From Mycteria americana (Eukaryota > Chordata > Aves > Ciconiiformes > Ciconiidae): a stretch of DNA of 64,000 bases. The notes beneath the pieces were generated by a model that searched no databases, was not told the DNA's origin, and was given only the letters and a program-made list of their open reading frames with translations. The DNA lies in the NCBI RefSeq assembly GCF_035582795.1, contig NC_134367.1, forward strand, positions 51,987,562 to 52,051,561, given 5' to 3'. This document shows positions 14,101 through 27,953 of this stretch, one piece after another (positions within the stretch are counted from its first letter, which is position 1; every line of letters starts with the position of its first letter). Position numbers and translations under genes: made by a program.

Positions 14101-17100
14101 ATTCTAAGTAACTTAATAAATGTTGCTTATTAGCTATATGTTTTCCTCATATCTTTCCCTACTGTCCCATATAAATGCCCACACAAAGCTCTAACTTACT
14201 GAAAAATACTGCTTAGTTTTCAACATGTTCTCAAAGCTATATGTTCTCACAAACTTTATGGAGTACGGAATTTTCCTTTCCCTATGTGCACCAATGAAGG
14301 GGAGATAACACGCTTCAGAAGAATCTTCCTAACTTCAACAAGCTATTGTGATGATCCCCCTCACCAACCTATACCTCTTTCCCACTCCAGAAACGGTAGC
14401 TAGGCTTCATCTCTTGCTTCAGCTCTACCTTCACAGAAGAAAGCAAGTAGCATGCATTACAACCCCTGCTCAGTTCTGAGCACTGCTCCACCAGCACTGC
14501 TGGACAAGGCTCTGCCTGGCTCCAAACTCACCTGAAGCAGCAAGTGCAAAAGCCTCTGTCCTCCAAGAGGCTGGATCTTGAGCCAGACGTGCAAACTGCT
14601 AGACTGTCATTAACTGAAAACCACATCTCAAATTCTTCTACCCTAAGAAGGAAGAAAAGAAATGACTAGAAGCAATGGGATTGTTAGAGCTTGGACCATC
14701 TCCTCATTCCATGAAAGCCTAATGCCAGAGTTAAGTGTCCATTTTCCCCTTCAGCTTATAACATAATTCTTCTAAAAATTAAAGCTCACAAACCAACACT
14801 TGGACAATGTAAACTGTAGGAGCCCAAAGAGCTTGTTACTCTCATTACATCTCTGCTATTCCTGGGCTCTGTTTGGTCCAGGCACAGGTCTAACTATACT
14901 CACTCAAGCCTCTATAAATCACCCCTTTCCCAACCAACTGGGTCTAATAACCCAGAAGGCCCTGCTGAGTAAGATCTTAGGCCCACAATGAAACAAGCCA
15001 CTGTGGGACAGATTAATTTAATATACGTACATTGTTTAGGCTGGGGAGATTCCCAGACTTCCAGCAGGGAGAAATCAAGTACTAGCAATGGATCATTACA
15101 CACGCACAGTCTCGCTAGATTCCACTTTGCACAAACTACTGCTTTTCCTGGTTCCACACACTAGGTGTAATAATCCACAATAAAGAACTGAATGGAGTCC
15201 TCCTTTCAAGGACACTGATAACTTAATCTTAAAAGGAAAGCTACCGGTTTTTGTTTTCCTTTGTTTTGGTTGCTTGTTTCTCCATTTGATATTTTGAAGA
15301 TTAAAACTTCACAGAAGAGGGAAGGAATCACTGCAAAGGAAGCCTACTAACCTGACAATGAGCCAACCTTCAGTTTTATGCTAGCTATTCCAGAAACAAA
15401 AAACAAACAAAGAACCCCACACCATTTTGAAGTTCCATATTTATAACTCTAGGCTTCTGACGTTCATAAAAGCTTTTACAACTAGGAGGTCACTAAACAG
15501 TCACCCCAGGAATTGTGTAACTAATTCATGTCACTTGGGGGAGGTGGGGGGAAAACTATTAGCCCAGTCTTGTGGGAAAACAGGGAAAGAAGTGGCCATC
15601 ATCTGCCATCTTCTTTAATCTACTGCCAATAGATTAAACCAATAATTGTCTACAGCACCACTTGATGTTTGGTATTTGCTACATTTCCTTCCTTTCCAAA
15701 ATCTTTTAAGAAAAATTTTTTAAGATGATGGAATATATGCCTTAGCATGCAGGCATGCATTAAGACAGAAGGCAAAGTAAACATTAATTAATAAGAGCTG
15801 TTACCAGAATAAGTTCACACAACTGCAAACAATCAGTTTACCACAGTCTTGCGAGTTAAATCTTGTCACTTCAGCCACAGCAACTCACAGTACACTCCCT
15901 GCTTGACATGTTTTACACAGCAAATCAGACAAGTCAGTTTTTATAGATGAGCTACTCAGAAGTTCATAGTAATTTAGTTCACGTGCAGTCATGTGAAGTT
16001 ACCCTAAAATGAGAAGGCCTGAGCATGAAGGGAAGTGTTGCAGCATACCCTGTGATTTCAGTCACATAGAAAGACTCGGTTGCTCTTCAGGTTGCAGATT
16101 TTCACAGTACTGTTCACAGAACCTCTGGCGTTTGAGGATGCTTGTGGCCATCCACTATGAACAAGATTCAACTGCACACAGATCTATGTTTGAATGAAGT
16201 TCTATTAAACAGTTGAAGCACAGTGTCACTAAAGAGGCATGTATTTCATCTCCTATTGTTTGATATAATTAGGGGATGGGGAAACAAAAAAGCCTCTGCA
16301 CATTTAATATATGCTATTATGTCATCTAGTTGCATGTTTGCTAGAGGCTTACTTCATTTGGCCTGAATATAAACTTGGAAGAACTTCAGGTTCTTTTAAT
16401 GGTAATGATCTAGTTCCTGTATAGTACAGTCAAGTGAAAAGGCTTGGCATGGGAAAACTTAAATAGCAACAAGAGTACACATTTCACTTGAAGAATTTAA
16501 GCTTCACCCTGTATTAAACTCAGCACAGTGTCCAGTACTTGTTGACACTGTTTTGCTTTTCCTCCAGACTGTCCTGCTGGTTCTGTAACCCTATTTCAGC
16601 CACTTAGCTGCAGTAGCGCAGGTTACACACATCTTGTTGTACTTGGGTTTTGAAAGAAAGTTGCAAGTCCACCTGACACCAATTATTTCCTTTGCAGGTG
16701 CCAAACTGTACTATGAAGCCTTATACAAACAACGTAGACATTTTAAAGAACTGTTCTTCTTTTCCTTTAATGGAAACTTCTAGATCAGAAGATTTTTCTC
16801 CAAAACTAAAGATAAATAAAGAGAAAACTCACAGAAAAATATCCAAGAGACACCCAGTTCTGGTTCAAACCTCCACTAAAAGCTTGTAGAGCCAGTTAAG
16901 TATAAAGGAAGAATGAACCTACAGTGCCCTCAAGCGTGAGGGGATGTGAAGTGGAAGAAGTCTGGAGATCTACTGGGAAGAGAAAAGCTCTCAAGCCTTC
17001 AGAAAGGACCCTCACTGAAGAAAAACATGCTTACTTGTACCGGGGTGGGGGGGGATTGTCCTTATGCATTATGGACAGACTATGTACTATAAACAGGTGC

Positions 17101-17599
17101 AAGAAACAAATGACAAAACATCTCCACTTTCAACTGCCTTTTCAAATGCTTGTGAGCTGGAAGTTTCATGTTCATTCTCACCACAAGAACACAACAAAGG
17201 CAGTTTAGTTATCTAGGGTAGAAGACTTTAAATGGTATTTAAAGGAGTAAGTATCTTACTGGAAGGTGAAATTTTACACTGTAGAGACAAGTCCAATGAT
17301 GCTCAAGATGACGACACTTCCTCAGTGCCTGAATCTCTTAGCAAAGATCACACTCCAGCCTATCACCAAGGAACACAAAAGTTATATTTATTATAGTAAT
17401 ATAAAAATTGAGGACGGTAATGCAGCTTAACTAGCATTCACAAAAACCTGCAAGTCAAGTTGGAACCCACCTAAATCAGCCAACAGGAAGCACCAAAGAC
17501 AACAGCGCATGTTCAGTCTCATCTCTCACTGTGCTAGAGCTTTCTGCCCACCACTGAAAGGCACCTGCATCTATCCAAGACCACAACCTCAAGCCCAGA

Positions 17600-17955
17600 G
17601 ACTGGCTCTCTCACCTCAGCGGTTAGATCACTTAAACAGGACAGAGGCCAAGTTCAAGTCATGAATAAGCCTGAGGTGATTTCAGCTTCTCCTCCCTGAA
17701 CAACAAAGTTAACCTATTTAATGATGGCAACACTGTCAGCACTTCCAACTGCACTAGTCCTGCTTTACATGCAATCCTTAAGGTGTTCACCAGCCCAGAA
17801 ATGAGAGCAAAAGCCAGTCCAATTCTCTCATCTTGGGAGCCTAGGCATGTAAGAGGCACGACTTTGAATCACCTCAGGCAGAAAAGGTGCTGAACCTAGA
17901 GTACTCACTCTTTGGGAATGCTCTAACCACTAAGCTATTACTCAGGAGTGGGAGG
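17600..17955. repeat. Foldback element with two tRNA-like arms
   Basis: The left arm on the plus strand has a polymerase-III A-box-like segment CTCAGCGGTTAGATCACT (about 17616-17633), a B-box-like AGTTCAAGTC (17651-17660) and then GCCTGAGGTGATT. The right arm read on the minus strand (17955 down to about 17860) has TAGCTTAGTGGTTAGAGCAT, AGGTTCAGCACC and then CTGCCTGAGGTGATT. The arms are thus diverged inverted copies facing each other across about 180 bases. It could be two head-to-head tRNA-derived SINE fragments or an old foldback repeat with tRNA-like ends. There is no intact tRNA. Confidence 0.6.
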
Positions 17956-19142
17956 GGTAGCTCTGGTTTGTTTTGTGCAAAGCCCATCTGATAGGTCTTC
18001 AATAAACATGCTCCAAGAACACCATGTTCTGCAAGCTCTGAGAGGAGATAGAGAGGGAAACATTTAATCTCTGGATCCAGAGTGAGTTTGAGCATAGGCG
18101 TGGAACTATTGCCCACTTTCAAAACTGAAACACTCTTACGCATGGCTGAACATCTGAGAAGGCTCTACCTAGCTGCTCACTGACTTTACTTACAGGGTTA
18201 GAAGGATCCTGAGTTTTGAAGCTCTGAGTTGGGGCATAAACACAAGCTTTCTGAACTCAGCTACAGTCTTTGCGCTGCAGAATTGTCTTTCAGTGACTTA
18301 GTGAAAACCAGGACCTTTGTCTTGCTGAATAATTATCATACAGGATAGAGGAGTCCTTATGTTGCTGACCATAAGTGCAACAAATCAAGATATCTTATTC
18401 CATTTATCAAAAAAACCCCTTGTACTGTAAAAACATCAAGTTTGAAAAGCAAAGCATTCTGATGCTAGGAACCACCACAAGCTGAGTCTACCTAGATGAT
18501 TCCAACCTCCAACTTTCAAGTTTACATTCTACTACACGGAAAACTTTTTTCTGTTAGGGTTACCTCTTCCTTCAGTGCCATCTGTTGCAGAACCTCACCT
18601 CTTTTATTGTTACTGTGAGTTACGTATCACAAACAAGGCTAGGACAAACTGGTCAATGAAAATACTGTATAGTAAGCTCTGTCACAATCATGATCTAAAT
18701 GTACACGAAGGGTCTGAATTACCATTCAAATCATCTGTAGGAGGCTATCCAATGCATACCCAGAGCTGTAAGAAGTAGTACAGTATTGCATATGAAAATG
18801 CCTCAAAGTTGTAAGCTGTGTAACTCTTTCAGTTGCATACATATAGTAAGGGAGTTGGAACAATTTGAAGAGTATTTTTATCAGACTAAGAGGCCACAAG
18901 CTCCAATGCCTTTTATTTTTCCTTCTTCTTCTTTAATTAGAAATACCACCTATGTTCTGGTGCATTAGAGCCTGGTAGTAAAACTTTGGGGATACATGCG
19001 GTCTGTTGGGCCATTGCTGCAGCCAGGGTTGAACTAAGAGCACCCTTCCAGCTGGAGAAGGCCTTGCCATCAAGTTATACAGCGGGAGAGAAGCTAAAAT
19101 GCAGCACAGCAGCCAGGAAGTTTTACAGTGCAGGGTGCCTTT

Positions 19143-19163
19143 TAGCATGCCTGAGCCAAGTCC
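19143..19163. promoter_or_regulatory. Candidate p53 response element in SESN1 intron 1
   Basis: TAGCATGCCT, one spacer base, then AGCCAAGTCC fits two RRRCWWGYYY half-sites with one mismatch each and intact CATG/CAAG cores. SESN1 is an established p53 target with intronic control. Sites of this quality occur by chance in long introns, so this is a candidate only. Confidence 0.25.
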
Positions 19164-22100
19164 TCTGTAATGGAGCACAGTCACAGAGCAAATGATCTAG
19201 TTTCTTCTAGTAAGCGTGGACTGCCAATGAAGAAGAATTATCGTTTCCACTATCTTTATTTATAATAGTGGACAATTAACAGTATTTAAATAGATTTTTC
19301 CAAAACTCAGCCTGGGCAATGCAGTAGTTTTACTCTACTTGTAATAGAAAAAAATAATAAAGTAGCAAACAGCAACACTACCACGCAACACATGATACTA
19401 CTTTACAGATAATACAGTTCAGCAGAAAAATTGATTTTGTTTTAGAGATAGCTTACACACATTCATTGGTTAGGTTTTGTTTAATATGAGCTAAAAAGCC
19501 CCAAAATATTAAATGTCAGCCCTCTCCCCCCAACTAGAATCTACTCTTTTGTGATCCCTCAACTTAGAAAATTAGTTAGCTGCCGTATGCTAATTTAAAA
19601 TTCTTCATTGGTAAGCTCATAATTAATGTTAGGAGCTATTCACCTAAGTTATCTGACAATTTCATTTCCCTCTCTTGCTAGGTCCTTTGGAAAAAGAAAA
19701 CAGACTGATTATGCCTATTATTTTCTCTTAGTACCTATGCTAGTATTTTCTGATTAGATCAAGGAAAGTCTTTGCCATGACCAGCAACAGAAGACACCAT
19801 CATACATACTCAGAAGATTGATCTCCTTCACAAACCTCGGCTTTTTGACCCCAGCTGTTTCAACTATTAAAACATCACTATAGTTGGGTAGGGTTTTTTG
19901 TTGTTTGTTTTTTTTTTTTTTTTAAATATGTAGGAATGCATGTGTCCTGTGTTTAGAAGAGGTGAATTCTTGCTGTATGTGCCTTCCTTCATTTTTGTTT
20001 TTTTAAAGACATATTGATGTCTTTAACACTTTATTAACACTTCAGAGATCAAATTTGGGAAGTTTCAGTTGAAGATAAATTCCTTATAAAACTGAGATAC
20101 TGAAAATCAGGAATTAAAATAGAAATAGGCATGCAACTTGCATATAGTGGTGAGCGTTCATAATAATACAGGACGTGCTACAATCATCTGGTTCACCTAC
20201 TATCACAAACTTCTTATTCATGCATGCTCCTCTTTTCCCTTCCCCACAACTGTATCACTCATCATTGCTTTCATATCTAGGTAGAGAAGTCAGTCAGTTA
20301 CAATTATATCATTTTTAAAAAACTAGTAAGATACCATCATCAACAAAAAATACCTAAAAATATGCCCCATCTCAAGAAGCTTTCAGGTTCTGTAACCAGA
20401 AATAGCACAAGACAATAAGTTAAGGACAAAAGTTTCATTTTTCAAGAGTTTTAGAATGATAGATCTCAATTCACAGTGATGTTACTCCAGACAAATCAAA
20501 AACTGGAAATAAAACACGAGACATGAAGTCTCCCCCAAGTGTTCCTTCAAATTCATTACATCTTTCTGCAGCGAGTGCATCAGCTTCAGTTCATTTAGAT
20601 CATCTACACATTAAAACAAACATGTAAGAAACAAAAGGACAAGGATAGTATCCAAATAAAATGGTTTGCTCCAGTACAGCTAGGGATCTAAAAAACTGCT
20701 ATTTGTGTCCCCAAGAAGCCTGGCAGAGCTGAACCGTAGCAGGTTGTCATCTCAAGACTGCTACCTGCTATCAAACCCTTTCCATGTGGAATTCTGTGAA
20801 GCATGCTCAAGTGAGCAAGAGTTTGCTTAAGCTAATTTAACTGTAAGCACTGGCAGGGACTTTATCTATTTACTGCTATGGTAACTGGCACACCTGGTAG
20901 CCCACAATCAGTGAGCCAATTTGGTCCTGAAAACACTGCAGGTGCATTCATATGACATTACATTTAACCTCCTAGGCTCTGCTAAAAGGTACACCACCAC
21001 ACAAATAGAGATACTGTGCTTCCACATGCAATATGGCACATCCAAAACCTCCTTCCTCTCTCTCTCTACTCACAATGTAACTTCTCAGATTGAGAGACAA
21101 CTGTGACTGTCAGCTTGGCACAGTGATCACAAACCTTATGGCCACAAAAGGTCCAGGAAACCTGAAACCTGTAAGAGGAAACACACAATTGTTCATAATA
21201 AAAGGAAGTACTAATAACATTTTGAAATGGAATCCTGCAGCAAGGTATCAAGATGCTTTTGGACAAACCAACCAGCACACAGCCTCAATCCTGCGAACAC
21301 GTGTATGCTTCACTTTACCATACATGAGTAGTCCTGTTAATTCAGGGCTGCTCCCAGTAATAACACTAAGCAGTCGTGAATTTTTTCAGGATAATGTCAA
21401 AAATGTCTGTTGTACACATTTTTAATGAAGTACCTGCTGGTTTATTTTTCATCCATAATTCTTTGATCATCAGATGGTAATAATGTAACTACCCTTAGTA
21501 AATAGTTCCCACTGCAAACGTGATAGTAGGTGGCCAAAATACTACTGCTAAGGCAAAAAGTACTCCAGTCCAAAATTAAAATCTTCAGAGGAAAAAAAAA
21601 AAACACAAAACCCAAAAACCCATGCACAACAATCTTCTAATTAAACAGATTTGTTTAATATCATAATAAGGGACATAGGGATACAAACCTTTCATCTGAA
21701 TAAATTAAAAATGCTTTGCCCTTATGGTACAAGAGAATTCTGACCTCTTTCTGTAGCACAACATAATTTTTTTTCCCTCTCCAAAAAAAAGATGCCAGTA
21801 GCTGAACTTTAAACAAGCCATATAAACATGTACTTCATCCTAGTTTTCTGAAATTAACATATTTAGAAGACTTCTGAAAAAGAAACAGGAGATAAACACT
21901 GAACATTATGATTGGCAAAATTATTTTAGCACGTTTCAGTCTTCACCAAAATCCTTGTTTAGCTCACCTCATTAATCTAAAAACTGTATTACAACTACTT
22001 AGTTGGGTAAAATCCTTCACCCCACCTCAGAGGGCCTTAGAAACTTCCTCACCACTTTGGCTTTAATATAAAGCACTTTTGCACTGAGACAAATGACTTT

Positions 22101-22194
22101 CACAGCAGCTGGACAACAGGTATTTTTCCTAACTTGAGGAAGTTTTAAGACCTCAGGTACTTATTTCTCCATGTGACACCCTGTCAACAAACAA

Positions 22195-22325
22195 GACCGC
22201 CAGGACCAAGTTAGGTCTCTTATTTGAGATGAGGCAGACCAGGTTTCAAATTCCAGTTCAGCCCAGATCCCACTCATACTTGAATAGGATACTCGTACAT
22301 CCAAGACAAATGCTCTAAGATATTT
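22195..22325. repeat. Probable decayed copy of the tRNA-like foldback repeat
   Basis: ACCAGGTTTCAAATTCCAG is followed by TTCAGCCCAGATCCCA, then ACTTGAATAGGATACTCG and CAAATGCTCTAAG. The order (B-box-like segment, then an inverted B-box and an inverted A-box-like end) is that of the element at 17600-17955, with a shorter centre. It is strongly diverged. Confidence 0.35.
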
Positions 22326-22680
22326 ACTACTTTAAAGAAAAACATGCAATTTCTACTGCTTGAGAAGATCTACTTTGTCAACTGCCCTCTCAAGCCACTG
22401 ATCTGAGAGGGGCAAAGGACAGACTGGAATGTGAGACCTTCATGCTCATAGTTTTTGGCTGTTCTAAACCTATTTTTCTTTCTAGTCTTCATGGGACTTT
22501 CACTCATAACTGAGGAAGCCTTCCCCTGCAAGCACTTTGTCAAAAGCAGTAGATTTTCACAAAAAGTTTTTATTTTGATATGCCAATCATCTTTGAAACA
22601 ACCAAGCAAACACTGATATCCCAACAAATTCTAAACTTCACCCTAAAAACACACCAAAGAACTAGCTGAAATACAGAGCT

Positions 22681-22704
22681 GGGGACGGGGTGGGGGTGAG
22701 TGGG
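22681..22704 (+). other. G-quadruplex motif
   Basis: Four G-runs (4, 4, 5 and 3 bases) separated by loops of 2, 1 and 5 bases lie on the plus strand, which is the template strand for SESN1. It meets the usual G3+N1-7 rule. Confidence 0.6.
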
Positions 22705-24287
22705 TGGTATCTATTCATTATTAAATAACCTGCCCCACACATTTCCTAGACTTATTTCCACCACAAGAGAGAAATAAAAAAGATTGTTGTAAGACATTTC
22801 TAGAGCTTTATAATTTGCTTCAGTAATGACAGTATCCCCTTTAGGATACTCTCCTGCAGATGACTCTGGATTTTCAACTCGGAGCATACTCTGTGAAGAG
22901 TCATTATCCTATCTAATTAAGTGAAGGAAAGCCACTGCCACAAGGACATAATAGCCATTTCTCTTCTATGTTTGCTTATAATAATCAGATTGTTGCAGCA
23001 GAATATTATACAGCATGCTGGTTCAATTCTTTATTCATTCTAACCTTCAGAATTGTTAAGAATTCCAGTAACTTCTTAGAACAAGCTTCCCCTTGCCATC
23101 TCAAAGTCTCAGGATTCAATACTTCCCAAACAGAGCTCAATATTTAGAAGCACAAACTACATAAGAGGTATCACTCATTTTGAAGAGAAAGTAGTTTACA
23201 GATTCTATTATCCACATCAAGACTGTCTTAATCGCTAAGAGATGGAGTGCTTGATTTCAGTGAGCATCAGAATCTACTGTTGCACCAGATAAAGGAATCA
23301 TGTCTCAAATGAGGCTATTAATTATCCCTGGCTTCTGTTACTTACAGAAGGAGAAGATATTTTGCATAATTTTATCACTAGTAAAATCCCTCCATGCTAT
23401 TTCAAAATGGAATAAATAATGCTTGGCTTAAGAATTTAGAGTTAGTGCTTTGTTAAATTGCCTGCCTCTTACCATATTGTATATAATTAATTACAACTTA
23501 TAGCACATGCTCTTTCCAATTTGATTTCCATTTATGTTTCTTGGAAGTTTTGGACGACAAAGGAACTCAATGCTTTTTACAAGTCCTACATAGTTGGATT
23601 GTCTACTCTGTTATTTGTAAACAAATATTCAAGTATTATATAGAGGAAACATTTAAAGATTAGTATTCATTTTTCTGCTGAAGTTATGAAAACACTCACA
23701 TGATGGTACAGATTTGAATATTTGTTTCTGTTACAGAATCAAGAAAGTATCTCCTTATAGCTGCCTAAACCAACTACATATAAAGAAAAAAAAAAAATCT
23801 GAGTTTTTTTTGTAATATAATTCAAGTACATAGTCTTTGGGAAAAATGATAGCATACCCAGTTAGTGTCCTAACAGAACTGGCATCAAATGAACCACTTT
23901 CACCGTCAGTGACACAGGATCTGTCTCTGTTCCAAATTTGCCCAGCTCTAGACAGCAAGGTATAGCAAAGGCCAGCATGAAATCTGATGCTCGACCCTAT
24001 ATAGTTCCATTCAGTTCAGCACTAGTGCAAATAAGGTGAGATTGTTACATCCAAGGGGCTGACTCACAGCATATTTACTTGGCAAATCTAGAAAATGTTT
24101 TGTAGTAGCCCTGAAGAAAGAATATCTTTCTCTCTAGCCCATCCCTCCACAATAACAAGCTATTTAGCAAGTACACTGAGACAAGTTTTAAGCCATTCCA
24201 GACACTGCCAAGTACCAGCATGGCCAGACAGATTTCTGCTTGGCTGGACTGCTACTGCATGAGAGACTGGGAGAACACAGCAAAGGT

Positions 24288-24315
24288 TCAGATTACCACT
24301 ATCAGATTACCACTC
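24288..24315. repeat. 14-bp tandem duplication
   Basis: TCAGATTACCACT plus one base is repeated back to back at 24288 and 24302. Confidence 0.9.
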
Positions 24316-27300
24316 TGACATCTGGCCCACTTGATCTCCCAACCAAGGCATCTTTCTGCCAACTTCTGTGTGCAAATAGGAAATAAGAGATGCAAAGTAT
24401 TACTACTGCAGAATCTCCACATACAGTCCAGACTTCACCACACAGGACAGAACCAGACAGGTTATATTAGCAAAGGATGACCTGGAATAAATTTGCACCA
24501 AAGCTGTATCTTCAGCACAAGGTAGTAGACTTTCACTGAAACATACCGCTTTGGCCCTCCCACGCCAGCATCCCTGAATAAAGTGCAAACGTGGTTACAA
24601 CTGCCAACTGAAACAGGCCATTACAAATGAGAGTTAAATGGGGCTGGCACTGAAAAGTCATTTGTCATTGCTGCATTGATGGATTTGCAGCATTCGTCTG
24701 GTTTATCAAGAAGAGGTGAGCACTGAAGCATCTAGGTAACCAGCTCTGAATAACAAAGGTCCCAAACAGTCCCCAGATAGCACACCATTTAGTCCTGAAA
24801 TTAAGATGAGATGTTACAAGGATTTGGGGACATGTCTACATTTTGCCCATTTCCTTCAGAGAAAGCTTCTCAGGTTGTATAATAAGCATTTACAAGGACT
24901 CTCAAAAATTTCTGATGAGCTGAACTGAGATGAGCTGTCTGTCTGAACAGACATGAAAAAGCTCAAGTCTTATTTCTGGAGTGTGGACACTGAACGGTCC
25001 ACTTCAAAGGCCAATTTTGTCCAAATTCTTCCTCCATAGTCATGCAACTCTACAGTTAAAGTAAATTTTTCATCTACAGTTAACTATTAAGAGTTTTCTG
25101 AGAAAAAAAAAAAGTATCTTTGGCCAATATTTGACCTTCATGCCATTTCTGCTTATTTAAACAACACTGTTACCGATGTACATGTCACTATAGATCTATT
25201 TGGAAGTCTATCAATATTAAAAATTAAAATCCAAGAATCTTTCCTTCCTGACTGAACACACTAATTGAAAGAAAGGACTTCTTGCCTTGCTTCATATGGA
25301 AGTTATTTCTTAAGACAGAACAATTCCTTCATCTGGTCTGCCCCCTGCATAAAATCCTATATTATATCTCAGAAGACATGTTTATTCCTGAAGTCATCTT
25401 GAAACAGACAATTTGTGAGTGTACATCTAGAGAAATCCTCAGTTTCCCAACCCCACCAAGAACTGGTTTAGAAGATGGTATTAAAATCTGAATTTACTCT
25501 TTGTAAAGTGTTTTGGTTTTTTTAACCTCAGGACATCTTCTCAAGTATTTTATTAGCAACTATTTTTTAAGGGAACAGCAAGTCATTCAGTTTCCACATG
25601 TGATTTTCAGAAGAATCTTCTTAATCATCTTAGCATGTTTTTATGCACATGCATGAAGATTTATTACTACTGGGAACTACTTTTGAGCCACGTGGCTACC
25701 CTACCCCAGAAGATCTGAGATACAGGAATTGTACCTCCCCCAAAACATGCAAATCTGTGATACACATTGCACTGCTGAACCCTCTAATGCAGACCTCTGG
25801 CTCTGAGAGGAGGAACATAGGTGTAAGCCACATACATAGGATGCACACTACAGCCTGTCACTATAAAATTAATTTTTGCACTGAAAGCACCATGAAGCAG
25901 CCATATTTTCCACTGCCGTTAGCAGTAATGATTTGCACCCTGAATTCAGAGTGTATGAAGACTGTACTTCCCCCAAGTCTTTTACCAGTGTGAGCAAACA
26001 TACTAGCTAAATCTAAAAAGTAGAAAAAAACCCACGAAACAGTCTACGCTTCAGTATCATGTATTCACTTACTGCATAAGCTATAAAAAGTTAACTACTA
26101 CCTTTAGAATCTAAAATGTCAAGATATTTTACATTGTGCAATACAGAAAGTATCTTCTGCGTTTAAAAAAACATAGCTTTCATTGCTAGTGAAACATCAC
26201 CCAAAAACTTGAATCCTTTAACAGAAAAGCCTGACACCAAGTAATGAAAGAAAGAGAAGCAACATTTGACCTTCCCAATTTACACATACTCTTCTTCCGA
26301 CAGATTCCAGACAACATCAGCCAAGCAGAGTCACCATGTTCCGAATAGTTAGAAAAGCAGAACACTACAAGCCAAGATACCAATACGCCTTCTAAAAGCC
26401 AGACAACAACATTTCCATTTGGCTTCTTTTCCTGTGTCCTGGAACAGAACAGTAGCAATAAAAATGTCAGAATTAAGCTTCTCTTATAGAACACCATTTA
26501 TACATTAATTTCTAGGTAAATATAAGCAACTGTTATAAACATACCTGTTTAAAAAAAAAAGTAATCTAGGTAAAGTTACAATGCTTCCAAAACCTTTTCT
26601 GTAACACAAGCAGGAAGGACAGAATGGACACATACGAAGTCAGGGCAAATATCAAAAGCAATCTTACCCTGATAAGGACTTATCTTCATAACAAGAGCAG
26701 CTCCAGAAAATGTTGAGTGCATGGCAGCTGCCAATTATTTAGTACTGTTAAATAGACATAAGTTTGCACGCAGCATAGATTGGAAATTCAGAGAAATAGA
26801 AAGTTTAAGAAAAGCTTTTTCCTCTCTTCAGTCTTTCTCCTACATGGAAATCAGTGCAAATCTAGATTAGAACTAAAATTTAAATAAATGGAAAATCCAA
26901 ATAAACAGTTTAATCTGAGTGGAATGTGCTGTTGGCAAATAGGCTGCATTTTAAAGCTAAAAGTTTTGTTGCACCAAAACACCAGAAACAGTGGAGGCTC
27001 AGCAACAAGCCGCAATGGAAAAAAATCTTTCAGAAAAGAGGTTGCTCTCCTCCTTCAAAAAAAAAAAAAAAAGTGCACAGGAAAGGCTTTGGACCTTTAA
27101 ACAAGTTTCCATTTTCAAGTTTGTTCCTCCTTTGAACAAATATCATATTATTCTATGTTTACTCTCTAGGAGTTAAGGAATCCTTAACTAAAATACCTAT
27201 TTCATAAGAACAACTGTTTATAAACAATTCAATAGCAAGCAAGAATAATCCCAGGGAGGAAAATTTAACTAAGAGGTTGTTACACCTTGACTCTCAAAAC

Positions 27301-27346
27301 TTAGGCTCACAGAGCCAGTCAGATATTTAGGTAGACAAAGGACTTG

Positions 27347-27351
27347 CCAGG
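27347..27351. repeat. Left target-site duplication of solo LTR
   Basis: CCAGG directly abuts the TG of the LTR and is repeated exactly at 27954-27958 after its terminal CA. Confidence 0.9.
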
Positions 27352-27953
27352 TGTGCTGGTTTTGGCTGGGATAGAGTCAATTTTCTTCACAGTAGCTAGT
27401 ATGGGGCTATGTTTTGGATTTGCGCTAAGAACGGTGATGTTCTCAGTGTAACATGGGGATGTTTTAGTTACTGCTGAGCAATGCTTACACAGAGTCAAGG
27501 CCTTTGCTGCTTCTCACCCCACCCCACCAGCGAGTAGGCTGGAGGTGCACAAGGAGCTGGGAGGGGACACAGCTGGGACAGCTGACCCCAACTGGCCAAA
27601 GGGATATTCCATACCATACGGCATGATGCTCAGCATATAAAGCTGGGGGAAGAAAAAGGAAGGGGGGGACGTTTGGAGTTATGGCATTGGTCTTCCCAAG
27701 TAACCGTTACACATGACGGAGCCCTGCTTTCCTGGAGATGGCTGAACGCCTGCCTGTCGATGGGAAGTAGTGAATGAATTCTTTATTTTGCTTTGCTTGT
27801 GTGTGCGGCTTTTGCTTTACCTATTAAACTGTCTTTATCTCAGCCCCCGAGTTTTCTCACTTTCACCCTTCTGATTCTCTCCCCTATCCCACCGGGGGGA
27901 GCGAGCGAGCGGCTGTGTAGTGCTTAGTTGCCGGCTGGGGTTAAACCACAACA
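27352..27953 (+). mobile_element. Solo LTR of an avian endogenous retrovirus
   Basis: A 602-bp element starts TGTGCTGG and ends CCACAACA (TG...CA). It is flanked by perfect 5-bp direct repeats CCAGG at 27347-27351 and 27954-27958. It contains a TATA box (TATAAA, 27636-27641) and a polyadenylation signal ATTAAA (27823-27828), giving a U3-R-U5 order in plus orientation, opposite to SESN1 transcription. I recognise the sequence as an LTR family common in birds. A 5-bp duplication fits ERVL or gammaretrovirus-like integration rather than ERVK, which usually makes 6. No internal gag, pol or env sequence is present, so it is a recombination product with no coding capacity. Confidence 0.92.

Noticed and set aside
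17287..17296. Single p53-like half-sites, also at 18005, 24182, 25373 and 35090
   Set aside because: Perfect half-sites but without an adjacent second half-site; such decamers are expected by chance in 37 kb.
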